Origin: Pedobacter rhizosphaerae
Lineage (GTDB): Bacteria; Bacteroidota; Bacteroidia; Sphingobacteriales; Sphingobacteriaceae
NCBI RefSeq assembly: GCF_900111155.1
Contig: NZ_FOGG01000012.1
Location: forward strand, 62,001-126,000
Reading direction: 5' to 3'
Length of the DNA: 64,000 bases
Every line of letters starts with the position of its first letter. Position 1 is the first letter of the stretch. The translations under genes and the position numbers were made by a program. The notes beneath the pieces were generated by a model, which searched no databases, had not been told where the DNA came from, and saw only the letters and a list, made by a program, of their open reading frames with translations. This document shows positions 24,021 through 33,284 of the stretch, piece by piece.

Positions 24021-25811
24021 TTACCAGCCAAATATTTGTTTAAGATTCGGATTAAGTACCACCTGCTGCTGAGGGATAGGGCGATAGTAGAATTTCGGCT
24101 CCTCAAAATTGCGCGTTACATTCTCCGTTACAATATTGCCTCCGCTATTGCCATTTTTAAGGTAAACCGTTGCATCGCTACCAATTGTTCCGGAACGGTA
24201 ATAGATGAGTTTTACCCCCAATGAATTTTTTTCCTTTTGGTCCTCTCCAGGGATGGTTGCCGTTCTGTCAATTAAGATAATATCATCAACACCATCGCCA
24301 CTTAGATCATATTTGCCTAGTCCTGCAAAATAGATCCCCTCAGGGCTTTTAGTCAATAGTTTACCCACTTTCCAGCGCATCAGGTCATCAAACCTCATGT
24401 TTTCAAAGGCAAATTCTACCCGTCGCTCTCTTCTTATTTCTAGTATTACCCCCAGGTTAGCGGTTACATTCGGGTACTGAACTTGTAATACCGGATCAGG
24501 AGCTGCATTTGCTGTGGCTAAATTAAGATCGGGTATTCCTGCTCTTCTTCTCAACAGATTAACACTCTGGTCTAATTGTGCTTGTGTTAAGGTTCCAAGT
24601 TCTGCTAAAGCTTCAGCGTAAGTAAGCAATACCTCGGCATAACGGTACACGGGAAAATCTACGCCGTTTAATATGGCGTTATCGCTACTGTTTACATAAC
24701 CCTTTAATTGATGATAGCCGGTGAAATTTTTGTTTAAACGCTGAATGTAAGGTGTTGCATCTGGTACCCTGATCCACCCTGGGTACACCATTGTTTGAGA
24801 TAGGCGTGGATCGCGATTTTGAAACTCTTGAACAAAACCCAGCTGATTATAATTGGGTAGGCTCGTAAAACGGCTTCCGTCTTTCATCAGGTAAGTTTGA
24901 ATCAAATCTCTTGCCGGGGCCTGCTCATAATCTCCAAACACAGTTGAGTTTACATTCTGGCTCTTTCCTTTTGCCAGATCAAAGATATTGACCATAATAA
25001 CCTCACTGATGCCTGTTAAATCCTGACTGGAGAACAAAGTAGCATAATCCTGGTCAGGTTTTCCGGTATTGTAGATATTAAATTTTTTAGCGTTGATGAT
25101 CTCTCCTGAAATTCTGGCTGCAGTTTCTAAAAACGTATTGGCCGAAGCGCTTAGGTTGAGCTCATTGTGGTATTTGCGGAATGTGCCTTCATACAGCGCT
25201 GCCCTTGCATAAAGTGTGGCTACCGCCCATTTTCCTGGGGTACCTACAGGAACGGTTTCCCTCACGTTTTTATAGGCGAAATCCAGATCGGCCATGATAC
25301 TATCTGCTATCAGTGTTCTGGGGTCACGTGGTTTATAAAGATCTTCATCTGTTGGTTCGAGTGTGGCCGAATACCAGGGAACGTCAGAAAAACGCTTCAT
25401 TTTATCGAGATAGAATTCAGCACGGTAATACCTGGCTAAACCTGCATAATGGTTTTTTATAACGGGAGTAACTTGAGCCTTTCCATAATTTTCGAGAAAA
25501 TAATTGATGTTCCTAAGTCGTGTCCAGCTCCAGCCGGTGGTAATATTCTGGGCATTGGCACTACCCGTCATGATGTTTTTAACCTCTACAGCTGCCGTAG
25601 TTGCCACATTATCTGTACTTTGGTCGTTCAGATATGTGCCCCGATCGGGCTGTTGCAGCAAACCGTTTATGTATAAAGATAAATCACTTTCTGTATTAAA
25701 GAATAGATTCGGAGAAATTGAAGTCTGGGGAAAACGGTCGAGTTCACCCTTTTTACAGCCTGCGAATAATCCCAACACTGCAATAAATATGATGTATGTG
25801 TACTTTTTCAT
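24021..25811 (-). CDS. SusD/RagB family nutrient-binding lipoprotein
   Basis: The 596-residue lipoprotein has lipobox cysteine C19 in GLFAGCKKG. SusD hallmarks are visible: the N-terminal RFPQTSISPNLFFNTESDLS segment, TPR-like helices around residues 100-220, and the C-terminal EIRRERRVEFAFENMRFDDL followed by MRWKVG. It caps the SusC channel on the cell surface and binds the ligand. It follows susC by 27 bp and precedes the metallophosphoesterase. No glycoside hydrolase is near, so the ligand is not obviously a polysaccharide. Confidence 0.95.
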   Translation of the reverse strand: MKKYTYIIFIAVLGLFAGCKKGELDRFPQTSISPNLFFNTESDLSLYINGLLQQPDRGTYLNDQSTDNVATTAAVEVKNIMTGSANAQNITTGWSWTRLRNINYFLENYGKAQVTPVIKNHYAGLARYYRAEFYLDKMKRFSDVPWYSATLEPTDEDLYKPRDPRTLIADSIMADLDFAYKNVRETVPVGTPGKWAVATLYARAALYEGTFRKYHNELNLSASANTFLETAARISGEIINAKKFNIYNTGKPDQDYATLFSSQDLTGISEVIMVNIFDLAKGKSQNVNSTVFGDYEQAPARDLIQTYLMKDGSRFTSLPNYNQLGFVQEFQNRDPRLSQTMVYPGWIRVPDATPYIQRLNKNFTGYHQLKGYVNSSDNAILNGVDFPVYRYAEVLLTYAEALAELGTLTQAQLDQSVNLLRRRAGIPDLNLATANAAPDPVLQVQYPNVTANLGVILEIRRERRVEFAFENMRFDDLMRWKVGKLLTKSPEGIYFAGLGKYDLSGDGVDDIILIDRTATIPGEDQKEKNSLGVKLIYYRSGTIGSDATVYLKNGNSGGNIVTENVTRNFEEPKFYYRPIPQQQVVLNPNLKQIFGW

Positions 25812-25838
25812 TTGAATAGGATAAATTGGTCGCTAATA

Positions 25839-28800
25839 TTAGAAATCGAGGTTTATACCGAAAGCATATCTTCTTTGATAGGGATACGCCCAGGCACTTG
25901 GGCCTTGGTTTACGGCTTCCGGATCTATGTATTTTTTGATGGATGAAAATTCGTATAGGTTCTCTCCGGTTACGAATACCCGTAATCGCGATACATTAAA
26001 TTTCTTAGTCCATTTGCCAGGGAAAGTATATCCCAGAGATACGTTTTTAATCCTTAAGTAGGCACCATTTAAGAGGTATTTCGTTTGTGGGATATCAAGA
26101 CCAGCGCCATAATTGGCATCTGCCAGCCATGATTGTAATACGGGATATTCTGAATCGGTATTCGCATCGGCCAAACCTGCTGCAATATAAGAAGCCGAAT
26201 GCTTGGCCCTTTGTGCCGGTGAATCTGCAGCGCCGCGATAGAAATCGAGATTCCATGGATAAACATTGGCATAAGGCTGTTGGTAAGGGCCCCAGAAAAG
26301 GTAGTGATGTGGATAGAAATCCCTTTTCAGTACACCTTGTAAAAACACAGCAAGATCAAAGCCTGCCCAGTCCATGTTTAGGTTTGCGCCTATGGTGTAA
26401 CGATCTAAGCTATTGCCGATTACTTTCAGGTCCTTTGCATTATTTGAACTCAATCCACGTTCAATTTTTCCGTTTCCATCCAGGTCTTTGTATTTAGGCC
26501 AGCCCTCAACAATGGAAAGTGCTCCCCATGGAATAATTGCAGATTGATCTAAAGCGTCAATTTCTGCTTTGCTGCGGAAAACGCCATCGTTTTCCAGTCC
26601 CCATATCTCCCCAATATCCTGACCTACGCGGTATCCAGAGAACAGGTTCTGATCGTTTTTAAATTTGGTGATTTTGGCTCTGGAATCGGCAAGAAATAAT
26701 TTCGCATCAAAACTGAAAGGTTTTGAACCCAGGTTAAATCTATCTCTGTAGGTTACAGATAGTTCCCATCCCTTGGTGCGAAGGTCGGCAGCATTCTGGC
26801 GTGGAACCCCTGTACCCAATACCGCAGGTAATTCCTGCCCGGCAGTTAACATTCCTTTAGTATCACGGATGTAATAGTCGAAGGTGAAAGAAAGTTTATC
26901 ATTTAACAAGCCTAAATCTGCCCCCATGTTCAAGGTAGATACCCTTTCCCAGGTGTAAGTTTGTGGATCTACGTTAAGTCCGGGTGCACCGTTTATAACC
27001 AGGTTTTGTCCTGCACCACCAATCAGATAACCGGAAGTTCCGGTAGCCAGCGATTGGATATAACCAAAATTGGCTGTGTTATCGTTTCCTAGAGCCCCCT
27101 GATTACCTAGATCGCCATAAGAGGTACGCAACTTGAAGGTAGATACAGCAGGAGAAAGCGATTTAAAGAAATCTTCGTTACTCACTATCCAGGCAAGCGA
27201 GGCCGATGGGAATAAGCCCCAGCGTCTGTTTACCGGGAAGCGTGAAGAACCATCGTATCTACCGGTAGCTTCTAAAATATACCTGTTTTTATAGGTGTAG
27301 TTTAAGCGTGAGAATACACTATTGGTCGCATATGCCGAATAAGCTGCTCCCACGGTTCCGGTGCCACTGGTTAGCGAAAGGTAAGGCAGTGATGAAGAAA
27401 TCAGCACATCACGGTAAGCATCTACGGTAGAATAATCGTAATCTTCACTATTAAAACCAACCATGGCGCTCATAAAGTGATCACCAATCGTTTTTTTATA
27501 GGTGGCATAAACGTTAAAGGTATTATTGTAGAGATAGCTGTTGTTTTCAGTTACAGAGCCAGTACCACCTTCTTCACGGATATCGTTGGGTCCGTAACCA
27601 ATTTTATATTTTTTACTATCGTTGTGTACCTTCCAAAGCTCACGTTTAAAAGAAGCGTCGGCATTCACTTGCAAATCTCCGTTTAAAAATAGGGCAGTAG
27701 CACTGGTAATATTCTGGAAACCGAACATATTTCCCAGGTTATTTCCTCCGTCAACAAGTTTGGCTGCCAGCTTTCCGGCTGCGGTATTGGCCCAGGTACC
27801 ATCAGGATTTTTAGCCACATCTGTAGGCATCAGGTAATACAGGTCGGTAATGTTTCCATTAGGAACGGCACGTTTGGTTTGGTAAATATTCAGGTTGTTA
27901 TCTATCTTAAGCCAGGAAAGCGGAGAAAAACCAACTTTTGATCTCAACCCATAACGGTCCCAATAATCGGCTGTCAATTTGTTTAATCCATTGTCTCGGG
28001 CATAATCTGCCGATAGATAATAGGTTAGTGGCTTATTATTCACAGTTGCACCCCCAGAAAATGATAGGGTATGGCTTTTAGAGATACTGGAATTATTAAA
28101 GAAGTAATTATACCAGTCGTTGCTTCCCATATAAGCCCATTTAGTGGGATCGGTGGGGTTTAAACGGGTGTCTTCAATAGCCGGATTATCCGACCTTTCT
28201 TTCGCCCAGCGATAATATTCATCAGAATAATTCACATAATCCCAGGGCGTATTATCGGTAGAGGTTTCTAATACCCTCGAAAAAATGTAAGGGTCGGTAA
28301 CGGGCTTTGGCAGTAGGGTTGGTTTAGACCAGGAGTAAAAGCTGTTGTAGCTGATTACATTATTTCCTGCTACACCCTGTTTGGTGGTAATCAAAATTAC
28401 GCCAAATGCTGCTCTGGCACCATAAATTGCTGCGGAGGCTGCATCTCTCAATACTGTAAATGAGGTAATGTCTGACGGTGTAAGGCGTAGCATATCATCG
28501 TTGCTGGTAGCCGGAATACCATCAATAACGATAAGCGGAGAGCCCCCATTAATAGAAGTATAGCCCCTGATGTTGATGTTTGGAACACTCCCTGGTGCAC
28601 CGCCGGCATATGTGATATTTAGCCCCGGACTAGCCCCCTGAAGCCCCTGCATTACATTGCTTACGGGTCTTGATTCGAGCTGCTTACCCGAGATCTGATC
28701 AATGGCTCCTGCTACGTTGATCTTTTTCTTGGTACCGAAGCCCACTACCATAACTTCGTCCAGGTTGGCGTAATCTGCCTCCAGGACAACGTTAATGGTG

Positions 28801-29066
28801 TTTCGGCCTCCAACCTGGATTTCCTTTTGTTTGTATCCAATGTAAGAGAATATCAATATGGCATCCGCTTTCAGGTTACTTAAAGTGTATTCCCCATTGC
28901 CGTTAGTAGCTATGTGCAGGTTTGTTCCCTTTACACTGATGTTTACTGCGGGTAAGGTTTCTTTAGTCTTCGCATCAGACACCACGCCCTTAACGGCTAT
29001 GCCTTGTGCAAAGCTGCTGGCAGAGATGAACAGGGTAAAGAACATCCAAAGTAGCTTTTTTTTCAT
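25839..29066 (-). CDS. SusC/RagA family TonB-dependent outer-membrane transporter
   Basis: The 1075-residue protein has a signal peptide at 1-21, then a carboxypeptidase-like regulatory domain (about 24-100, GVVSDAKTKETLPAVNISVK). A plug follows (about 110-230, with MQGLQGASPGLNIT and SAAIYGARAAFGVILITTKQ), and then the 22-strand barrel ending in a terminal Phe (FGINLDF). The TonB box region is the DEVMVVGFGT segment. It is the first gene of an operon with SusD and a metallophosphoesterase. The divergent TetR gene and its candidate operator lie just upstream. No STN domain is present, so sigma/anti-sigma control is not expected. Confidence 0.96.
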   Translation of the reverse strand: MKKKLLWMFFTLFISASSFAQGIAVKGVVSDAKTKETLPAVNISVKGTNLHIATNGNGEYTLSNLKADAILIFSYIGYKQKEIQVGGRNTINVVLEADYANLDEVMVVGFGTKKKINVAGAIDQISGKQLESRPVSNVMQGLQGASPGLNITYAGGAPGSVPNINIRGYTSINGGSPLIVIDGIPATSNDDMLRLTPSDITSFTVLRDAASAAIYGARAAFGVILITTKQGVAGNNVISYNSFYSWSKPTLLPKPVTDPYIFSRVLETSTDNTPWDYVNYSDEYYRWAKERSDNPAIEDTRLNPTDPTKWAYMGSNDWYNYFFNNSSISKSHTLSFSGGATVNNKPLTYYLSADYARDNGLNKLTADYWDRYGLRSKVGFSPLSWLKIDNNLNIYQTKRAVPNGNITDLYYLMPTDVAKNPDGTWANTAAGKLAAKLVDGGNNLGNMFGFQNITSATALFLNGDLQVNADASFKRELWKVHNDSKKYKIGYGPNDIREEGGTGSVTENNSYLYNNTFNVYATYKKTIGDHFMSAMVGFNSEDYDYSTVDAYRDVLISSSLPYLSLTSGTGTVGAAYSAYATNSVFSRLNYTYKNRYILEATGRYDGSSRFPVNRRWGLFPSASLAWIVSNEDFFKSLSPAVSTFKLRTSYGDLGNQGALGNDNTANFGYIQSLATGTSGYLIGGAGQNLVINGAPGLNVDPQTYTWERVSTLNMGADLGLLNDKLSFTFDYYIRDTKGMLTAGQELPAVLGTGVPRQNAADLRTKGWELSVTYRDRFNLGSKPFSFDAKLFLADSRAKITKFKNDQNLFSGYRVGQDIGEIWGLENDGVFRSKAEIDALDQSAIIPWGALSIVEGWPKYKDLDGNGKIERGLSSNNAKDLKVIGNSLDRYTIGANLNMDWAGFDLAVFLQGVLKRDFYPHHYLFWGPYQQPYANVYPWNLDFYRGAADSPAQRAKHSASYIAAGLADANTDSEYPVLQSWLADANYGAGLDIPQTKYLLNGAYLRIKNVSLGYTFPGKWTKKFNVSRLRVFVTGENLYEFSSIKKYIDPEAVNQGPSAWAYPYQRRYAFGINLDF

Positions 29067-29172
29067 TTGCTTATTGTTTAGTTGTTTGATTTAGAATATG
29101 CTATATGTATTTCAGCGGCCGCTAAATTGAGTATATCATATTAAGGGGAAGTTAATCTTTGATTAAAAGATT

Positions 29173-29192
29173 AATTGAACGTTCATTCAATT
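29173..29192. promoter_or_regulatory. Candidate TetR operator in the SusC/TetR divergent region
   Basis: AATTGAACGTTCATTCAATT has AATTGAA/TTCAATT arms and contains the perfect 10-bp palindrome TGAACGTTCA (29176-29185). It lies midway between the divergent starts (SusC at 29066, TetR at 29262). Size and symmetry fit TetR-family sites. Confidence 0.55.
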
Positions 29193-29261
29193 TATTATCG
29201 AAAATAAGTTGTGAAATTTCTGCAGATTTGACTAGTTTGCGCAATCAAAATTAACAGCAGG

Positions 29262-29903
29262 ATGGGACGCAAGAGTTTAAAAGAGGCCAGACAACTGGAG
29301 ATTATCCAGGTATTTTATAAGGTGGCAAAAAAAGAAGGGTACGAAAACACTTCCATCGCCAAGATTGCGAAGGTAATGGATATTAACCCCAGCCTGATTA
29401 TACATTATTTTGAGACTAAGGAAGACCTGACTTACGCGCTTATTGATCATATTCTGGAGCGATACCTATTGATCTATACCATTAAGCATAAGGGGCAGGC
29501 TACTATAACAGATCTTCAACGTACCATTGAGATGCTTTTTTCCAAAAAGTGGAACCTGCTTTTTGATGATGGACTTTTTTATACCTTTTATGCCCTGGCC
29601 TTCAGAGAGAAAAAGATTAAGCAGAAGTATAAGGTCATTTTGGATGCTCTGCGTACCGGACTTTCCACTATGATAGATCAGTGCAATGCACAATCACTCA
29701 CAAAAATAAGTGATCCTCAGGCCGTAGCAGATTTTATATTTGTTTTGGTAGATGGAGCGTATTTTTATCTCTCTATGGAAAGTGATAAAAAGGCTTACAA
29801 CGAACGATTGGAGGCTTATAAGCAGCGGGCTTATGATGCTTTATCCATTCCTCCCCTCAGATCCGATCTGCTTGCGGCTGAACTGCCTGCTGAGTGCGAA
29901 TAA
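29262..29903 (+). CDS. TetR-family transcriptional regulator
   Basis: The protein has 213 residues. The N-terminal helix-turn-helix is at about residues 25-48: TSIAKIAKVMDINPSLIIHY followed by FETKEDL. The C-terminal ~150 residues form the helical ligand domain with a FSKKWNLLFDDGLFYTFYAL stretch. It is divergent from the SusC-SusD-metallophosphoesterase operon with about 195 bp between them and a palindromic site inside, so local control is likely. The last 63 bases overlap the 3' end of the convergent small membrane protein gene. Confidence 0.93.
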   Translation: MGRKSLKEARQLEIIQVFYKVAKKEGYENTSIAKIAKVMDINPSLIIHYFETKEDLTYALIDHILERYLLIYTIKHKGQATITDLQRTIEMLFSKKWNLLFDDGLFYTFYALAFREKKIKQKYKVILDALRTGLSTMIDQCNAQSLTKISDPQAVADFIFVLVDGAYFYLSMESDKKAYNERLEAYKQRAYDALSIPPLRSDLLAAELPAECE

Positions 29904-30113
29904 TCCTATAGACATCCAAAGGATATTGGCTACAGCATTGGGTAGGTCCTGGGTATTGAAGGCTGTTACCGCCAGGCATAAACCACCAGTAATGTTGAGT
30001 AACTGAAAAGACAGGGAGTCGGCACGGATGATCTTTAAACTCAGTAATAGATAACCCAGTGTGCAGAATAATACACCAGACCAGCCTACAAAGGGCATTA
30101 ATAGGTTTATCAT
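29841..30113 (-). CDS. CBU_0592-like small membrane protein
   Basis: The 90-residue protein has three membrane helices (about 5-23, 30-50 and 55-73): LMPFVGWSGVLFCTLGYLLL, SFQLLNITGGLCLAVTAFN and ANILWMSIGLFALSR. This pattern matches the CBU_0592 family found near TetR or transporter genes. Its role is unknown. It is convergent with the TetR gene and overlaps it by 63 bp, so the final ~20 codons of each gene are read from opposite strands of the same DNA. An early stop in either is therefore constrained. Confidence 0.8.
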   Translation of the reverse strand: MINLLMPFVGWSGVLFCTLGYLLLSLKIIRADSLSFQLLNITGGLCLAVTAFNTQDLPNAVANILWMSIGLFALSRQFSRKQIGSEGRNG

Positions 30114-30242
30114 GTCGTAATTACTTTGATGAATAATCGCTCGAATATACCCTTTTATGTATTCCCTCCGAAGGTTAACTCTATGTTAAGGTGAGATTTA
30201 ACCTTGATATAATGATAATTTAATATTAAATTTATCATTAGT

Positions 30243-30250
30243 TAGCTTTG
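30243..30250 (+). promoter_or_regulatory. Possible -7 element TAGCTTTG
   Basis: TAGCTTTG fits TAnnTTTG, but it ends 4 bp before the ATG at 30255. No TTG lies 17-23 bp upstream. Tentative; it would imply a leaderless message. Confidence 0.25.
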
Positions 30251-30254
30251 CAGC

Positions 30255-30509
30255 ATGAAATTTCCTCTCTACCTGTATTATGAATTACTAGTTAGAATAG
30301 CCGAGTTCAGGCCTGATGTGGGAGAGTACCTCTCCGTATTTGCAGCAGATTCGCACGTATTGCTTACTACCAATACAGGCTATTTAGAGATTCCTACAAC
30401 CATTCTTTACCGGCAATTTAACGATCCGGATACCATATCTATCCATGAAATTAAGCAGCTTAGCAGGGAATTCAGGTCCAATAACTTATCTCAGAGCAAA
30501 GCAGGTTAA
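30255..30509 (+). CDS. Small protein of unknown function
   Basis: This 84-residue soluble protein has a start helix (MKFPLYLYYELLVRIAEFRP), a central strand region (DSHVLLTTNTGYLEIPTTIL) and a charged C-terminal helix. I do not recognise it. It has an ATG start and a plausible but overly close TAGCTTTG element upstream. No operon partner is visible. From 30510 to 30831 I see no gene. Confidence 0.55.
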   Translation: MKFPLYLYYELLVRIAEFRPDVGEYLSVFAADSHVLLTTNTGYLEIPTTILYRQFNDPDTISIHEIKQLSREFRSNNLSQSKAG

Positions 30510-30831
30510 TTTTGTTGTCCTATTCAAATATTATGGCCAGGATAAGGGAGAGGTTCCTATGCCTGCCGTTATGTTGAAGTCCAAAAGAAGCTAGTTTCCG
30601 TTTTTATCACCCTATAAGCCATAAACACAGACTCATTTTAATCTTTTCCTTAGCTTAATATCATTTTGGCGCAATTGATAGAATGCACTTTGGCTGATCT
30701 ATATCAAATAGATGCTTTAATTTGCTGTCTCCATCTCTCATTTAACTGCAAGATGTATTTTTTCAGAGAAATTTCCGTTTTACACTAAACAATTATTTAG
30801 GATTGGTGTTAGTAGTTAAATTTATCAATTA

Positions 30832-30987
30832 ATGAACGCACTAATTCGGCAATGGACAGCAAAATTGCCCCAGGATACCTTTTCTCTCGAAAATATACTT
30901 ATCGGCTTAATTATATTGCTGGTGCTCCTGATTATGTTTCAACTTGGGATTTTACAAACCTCATTCAAAGGCTTATTTATCAGCTGA
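30832..30987 (+). CDS. Possible small membrane protein of 51 residues
   Basis: The frame runs from ATG at 30832 to TGA at 30985-30987. It begins MNALIRQWTAKLPQDTFSLE and then has one strong membrane helix (NILIGLIILLVLLIMFQLGI, about residues 21-40). The N-terminus is amphipathic. No known family comes to mind. A single hydrophobic segment framed by charged ends in an otherwise empty spacer supports a real gene, but there is no promoter or partner evidence. Confidence 0.4.
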   Translation: MNALIRQWTAKLPQDTFSLENILIGLIILLVLLIMFQLGILQTSFKGLFIS

Positions 30988-31040
30988 TGCTGTTTACAAA
31001 GATTTAATTGTCTTTGTCCCGGTTTTGGAATATGTGTGAT

Positions 31041-31778
31041 TTATAAATTTGCAATAAACTTGAGTAAATCATCTGTTGAGCAGGGTGAGAAGTATTTTTT
31101 ATTCGTTTCAGGATCAACGGTTGCCCCTGAAACTATACCAATCAACAATCCTTGCCTGTCTATTACAGGAGCGCCGCTTAACCCTCCGAATTGTTGGGGT
31201 ACGATAACATCCTTTAATAAAATGCGGCTTCCGATTGATTTATAATACTCAAATTCATATACCCGCTGACTTCCTTCTTCCATTTTTCGAGTCCAGCCAA
31301 GCACGTATACTTTTTCTCCCGGAGTTAACGGTGTTGTTCGTATTTCTAAAGGTTTCACTTTGGAGTGATTGTTTTTTATTGAAAATAGTAACCAGTCTTG
31401 TTGGTATGTCGCATTATCACTAAGCGATTTCGATTTATCTTCATTTAGTAGATTATCTGTTGTAACTACCTGGTCTTTTTTATCTAATGGATACAAGACC
31501 CAGCTTTTGATATAGTTTTCAAACCAGAGTGTTTTCATTTCGGCTGGTTTAATAATCTTTAACAGGTGTTTAGCTGTTACTGCAAATGTATCTGCCTTAT
31601 ATTTGATCAAAAAACCACAACTGAATCTCGGTTGGTCGAATTTTGAATCCACAAAATCAATCCTATTGCTGAGTGCAATATCTGCGAAGGTTTCCTTCGA
31701 CTCCTGATCTTGGGCATACCCTGTAGTTGACAGTAATAATAAGAAGAATAGGTAAAGTCGCTTGTTTGAAAACTGCAT
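31041..31778 (-). CDS. Secreted trypsin-like serine protease
   Basis: The 245-residue protein has a signal peptide at 1-22 (ending TTGYAQ). A chymotrypsin/trypsin-like triad can be placed at H71 (FAVTAKHLL), D128 (QQDWLLFSI) and S201 (GGLSGAPVIDRQG). The spacing and the GLSGAPV motif fit DegP/HtrA-like and S1-like small proteases, but there is no PDZ domain. It would act in the periplasm. No substrate or partner gene is adjacent. The nearest genes, a 51-residue protein and a bestrophin, give no functional hint. Confidence 0.85.
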   Translation of the reverse strand: MQFSNKRLYLFFLLLLSTTGYAQDQESKETFADIALSNRIDFVDSKFDQPRFSCGFLIKYKADTFAVTAKHLLKIIKPAEMKTLWFENYIKSWVLYPLDKKDQVVTTDNLLNEDKSKSLSDNATYQQDWLLFSIKNNHSKVKPLEIRTTPLTPGEKVYVLGWTRKMEEGSQRVYEFEYYKSIGSRILLKDVIVPQQFGGLSGAPVIDRQGLLIGIVSGATVDPETNKKYFSPCSTDDLLKFIANL

Positions 31779-31884
31779 GTGATTGGATTTGGTAAAATAA
31801 ATATAGGCATAAATAGTTTGGCCTGTTTATAACTATACCGTTTTCGCTTTTCCGCCTCAAATTAGTCCTCAGTCTGGAGTCTTT

Positions 31885-32115
31885 AGTCTGGGGTGCAGAT
31901 CCAACTCACCGCCTAGCCAACTCACCAGCTAAACAAGTTAGGAGTTGGGAGTTAGGGGCTGGGAGTTTTGGGCGTATAGCCAACTCACCACCTAGCCAAC
32001 TCACCAGCTAAACAAGTTAGGAGTTGGGGGTTTGGAGATGGGAGTTTTGGGTGCAGATCCAACTCGTCACTTAGCCACTCAGCAGCTAAACAAGTTAGGA
32101 GCTGGGAGTTTGGAG
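31885..32115. repeat. Three tandem ~79-bp repeats with internal inverted repeat
   Basis: The word CTAAACAAGTTAGGAG starts at 31929, 32008 and 32086, giving periods of 79 and 78 bp. Each unit also carries CCAACTCACC upstream and GAGTTGGG or close variants downstream, so CCAACTC and GAGTTGG form a stem around the AGCTAAACAAGTTAG loop. The tract lies between two leftward genes, downstream of the bestrophin start region's neighbour. No reading frame is supported in 31779-32132. Confidence 0.88.
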
Positions 32116-32132
32116 TCTAAAACCACTTCGGG

Positions 32133-33023
32133 CTATAATATATAAAAGGTTTCTGAACTCAATGGGGCAGGCACCTCTGATTCTGATAAGAGCTGCTTAA
32201 CGTTAATTTCTATAGTATTACATATCGCATCCATAGCCGTATCTGTAGGTAAATTGCTGAATGGATTTTCCAGGTGGGTGGCGGTTTTTTCTAAAAGAAA
32301 AAAAGCTGCCGAAATAACCAGCAGTAAGGGGATTTCAAAGTAGCTTTCAATATCTCGAAGTGAGATGGAAAGGGTAATTAAAAAGAGATATATGGCCAGA
32401 TGCAGGAAGTACCTGTAAGTAACTGGAAATATAGTAGTTTTGATACGTTCTGCCATGCCCATTTCGTTAGAGAAGTTAACCATGGTATTGTTGATCTGTA
32501 CGTGGCTAAAAGTGTTCAACATATTCATGTTTCTCAGGTCAGCCAAGTGCGAAGTGTTCAGCTGAAGAATAGCCAAGTGCCGATTGTTATGGCTTTTGAT
32601 GTGTTGAAGCTCCTCATCATTCAAAAAATTTTCAAGGTGTTCTGATCCGTCTTTTCCCCTAAGTGAGCGGTTGAGACTGTAGCACCAGGCCAGGTGCCGA
32701 AAGGCGATTGTTTTAATGTCGCTGCAGTTCCTGGGTAAAAATGATTGCAACTGAAGTACAAATGTTCTGCTATCGTTTACAATACTTCCCCATATTTTTC
32801 TTGCTTCCCACCACCTGTCGTAAGACTGATTAAGCTTGAAGGATAATATTACAGATATGGCCGTACCTAAAAATGCGGGTATTCCCAATGGCATTTCCGG
32901 AATTACATTTCGGAAAGTGGAGGTAAGGTAATAAATTATAAGACCAATGGTTAGAACATAAAGCAGTTCGATCCTGATCTTTTTAAAGATATAAGTAAAG
33001 GGAATATTTTTTCTTAACAGCAT
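32133..33023 (-). CDS. Bestrophin-family anion channel (UPF0187)
   Basis: The protein is 296 residues from the ATG at 33023; an upstream TTG would add three. Bestrophin features are clear: the first membrane block LLYVLTIGLIIYYLTSTF, the pore-lining GIPAFLGTAISVILSFKLNQ, and SYDRWWEARKIWGSIVNDSR, the family signature. Two further membrane segments lie near residues 205-250. Bacterial members form pentameric anion (or cation) channels in the inner membrane. No regulatory neighbour is seen. Confidence 0.94.
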   Translation of the reverse strand: MLLRKNIPFTYIFKKIRIELLYVLTIGLIIYYLTSTFRNVIPEMPLGIPAFLGTAISVILSFKLNQSYDRWWEARKIWGSIVNDSRTFVLQLQSFLPRNCSDIKTIAFRHLAWCYSLNRSLRGKDGSEHLENFLNDEELQHIKSHNNRHLAILQLNTSHLADLRNMNMLNTFSHVQINNTMVNFSNEMGMAERIKTTIFPVTYRYFLHLAIYLFLITLSISLRDIESYFEIPLLLVISAAFFLLEKTATHLENPFSNLPTDTAMDAICNTIEINVKQLLSESEVPAPLSSETFYIL

Positions 33024-33284
33024 AAAAAACAAAAGTATTGTGGTAGATTTTTTTGATAAACGATTAGCGCATCGCTTTGTTTGCGAATGAATAATATTTA
33101 GTTCAGATTATAACAAAAAAATCCTCTTATTTCTTAATTAGGCTTAGCAGTTTAAGCTTTTGGTAATTGGAGATTATCACATAATATATCGTTTTTTATG
33201 TAAGTAATCCACAGTTTGCGTTCAGGGTATAAGGCTCTTGGCGATTTTTTTAGATTTTTATCCTATTTTTATTTTTTGAAGATC

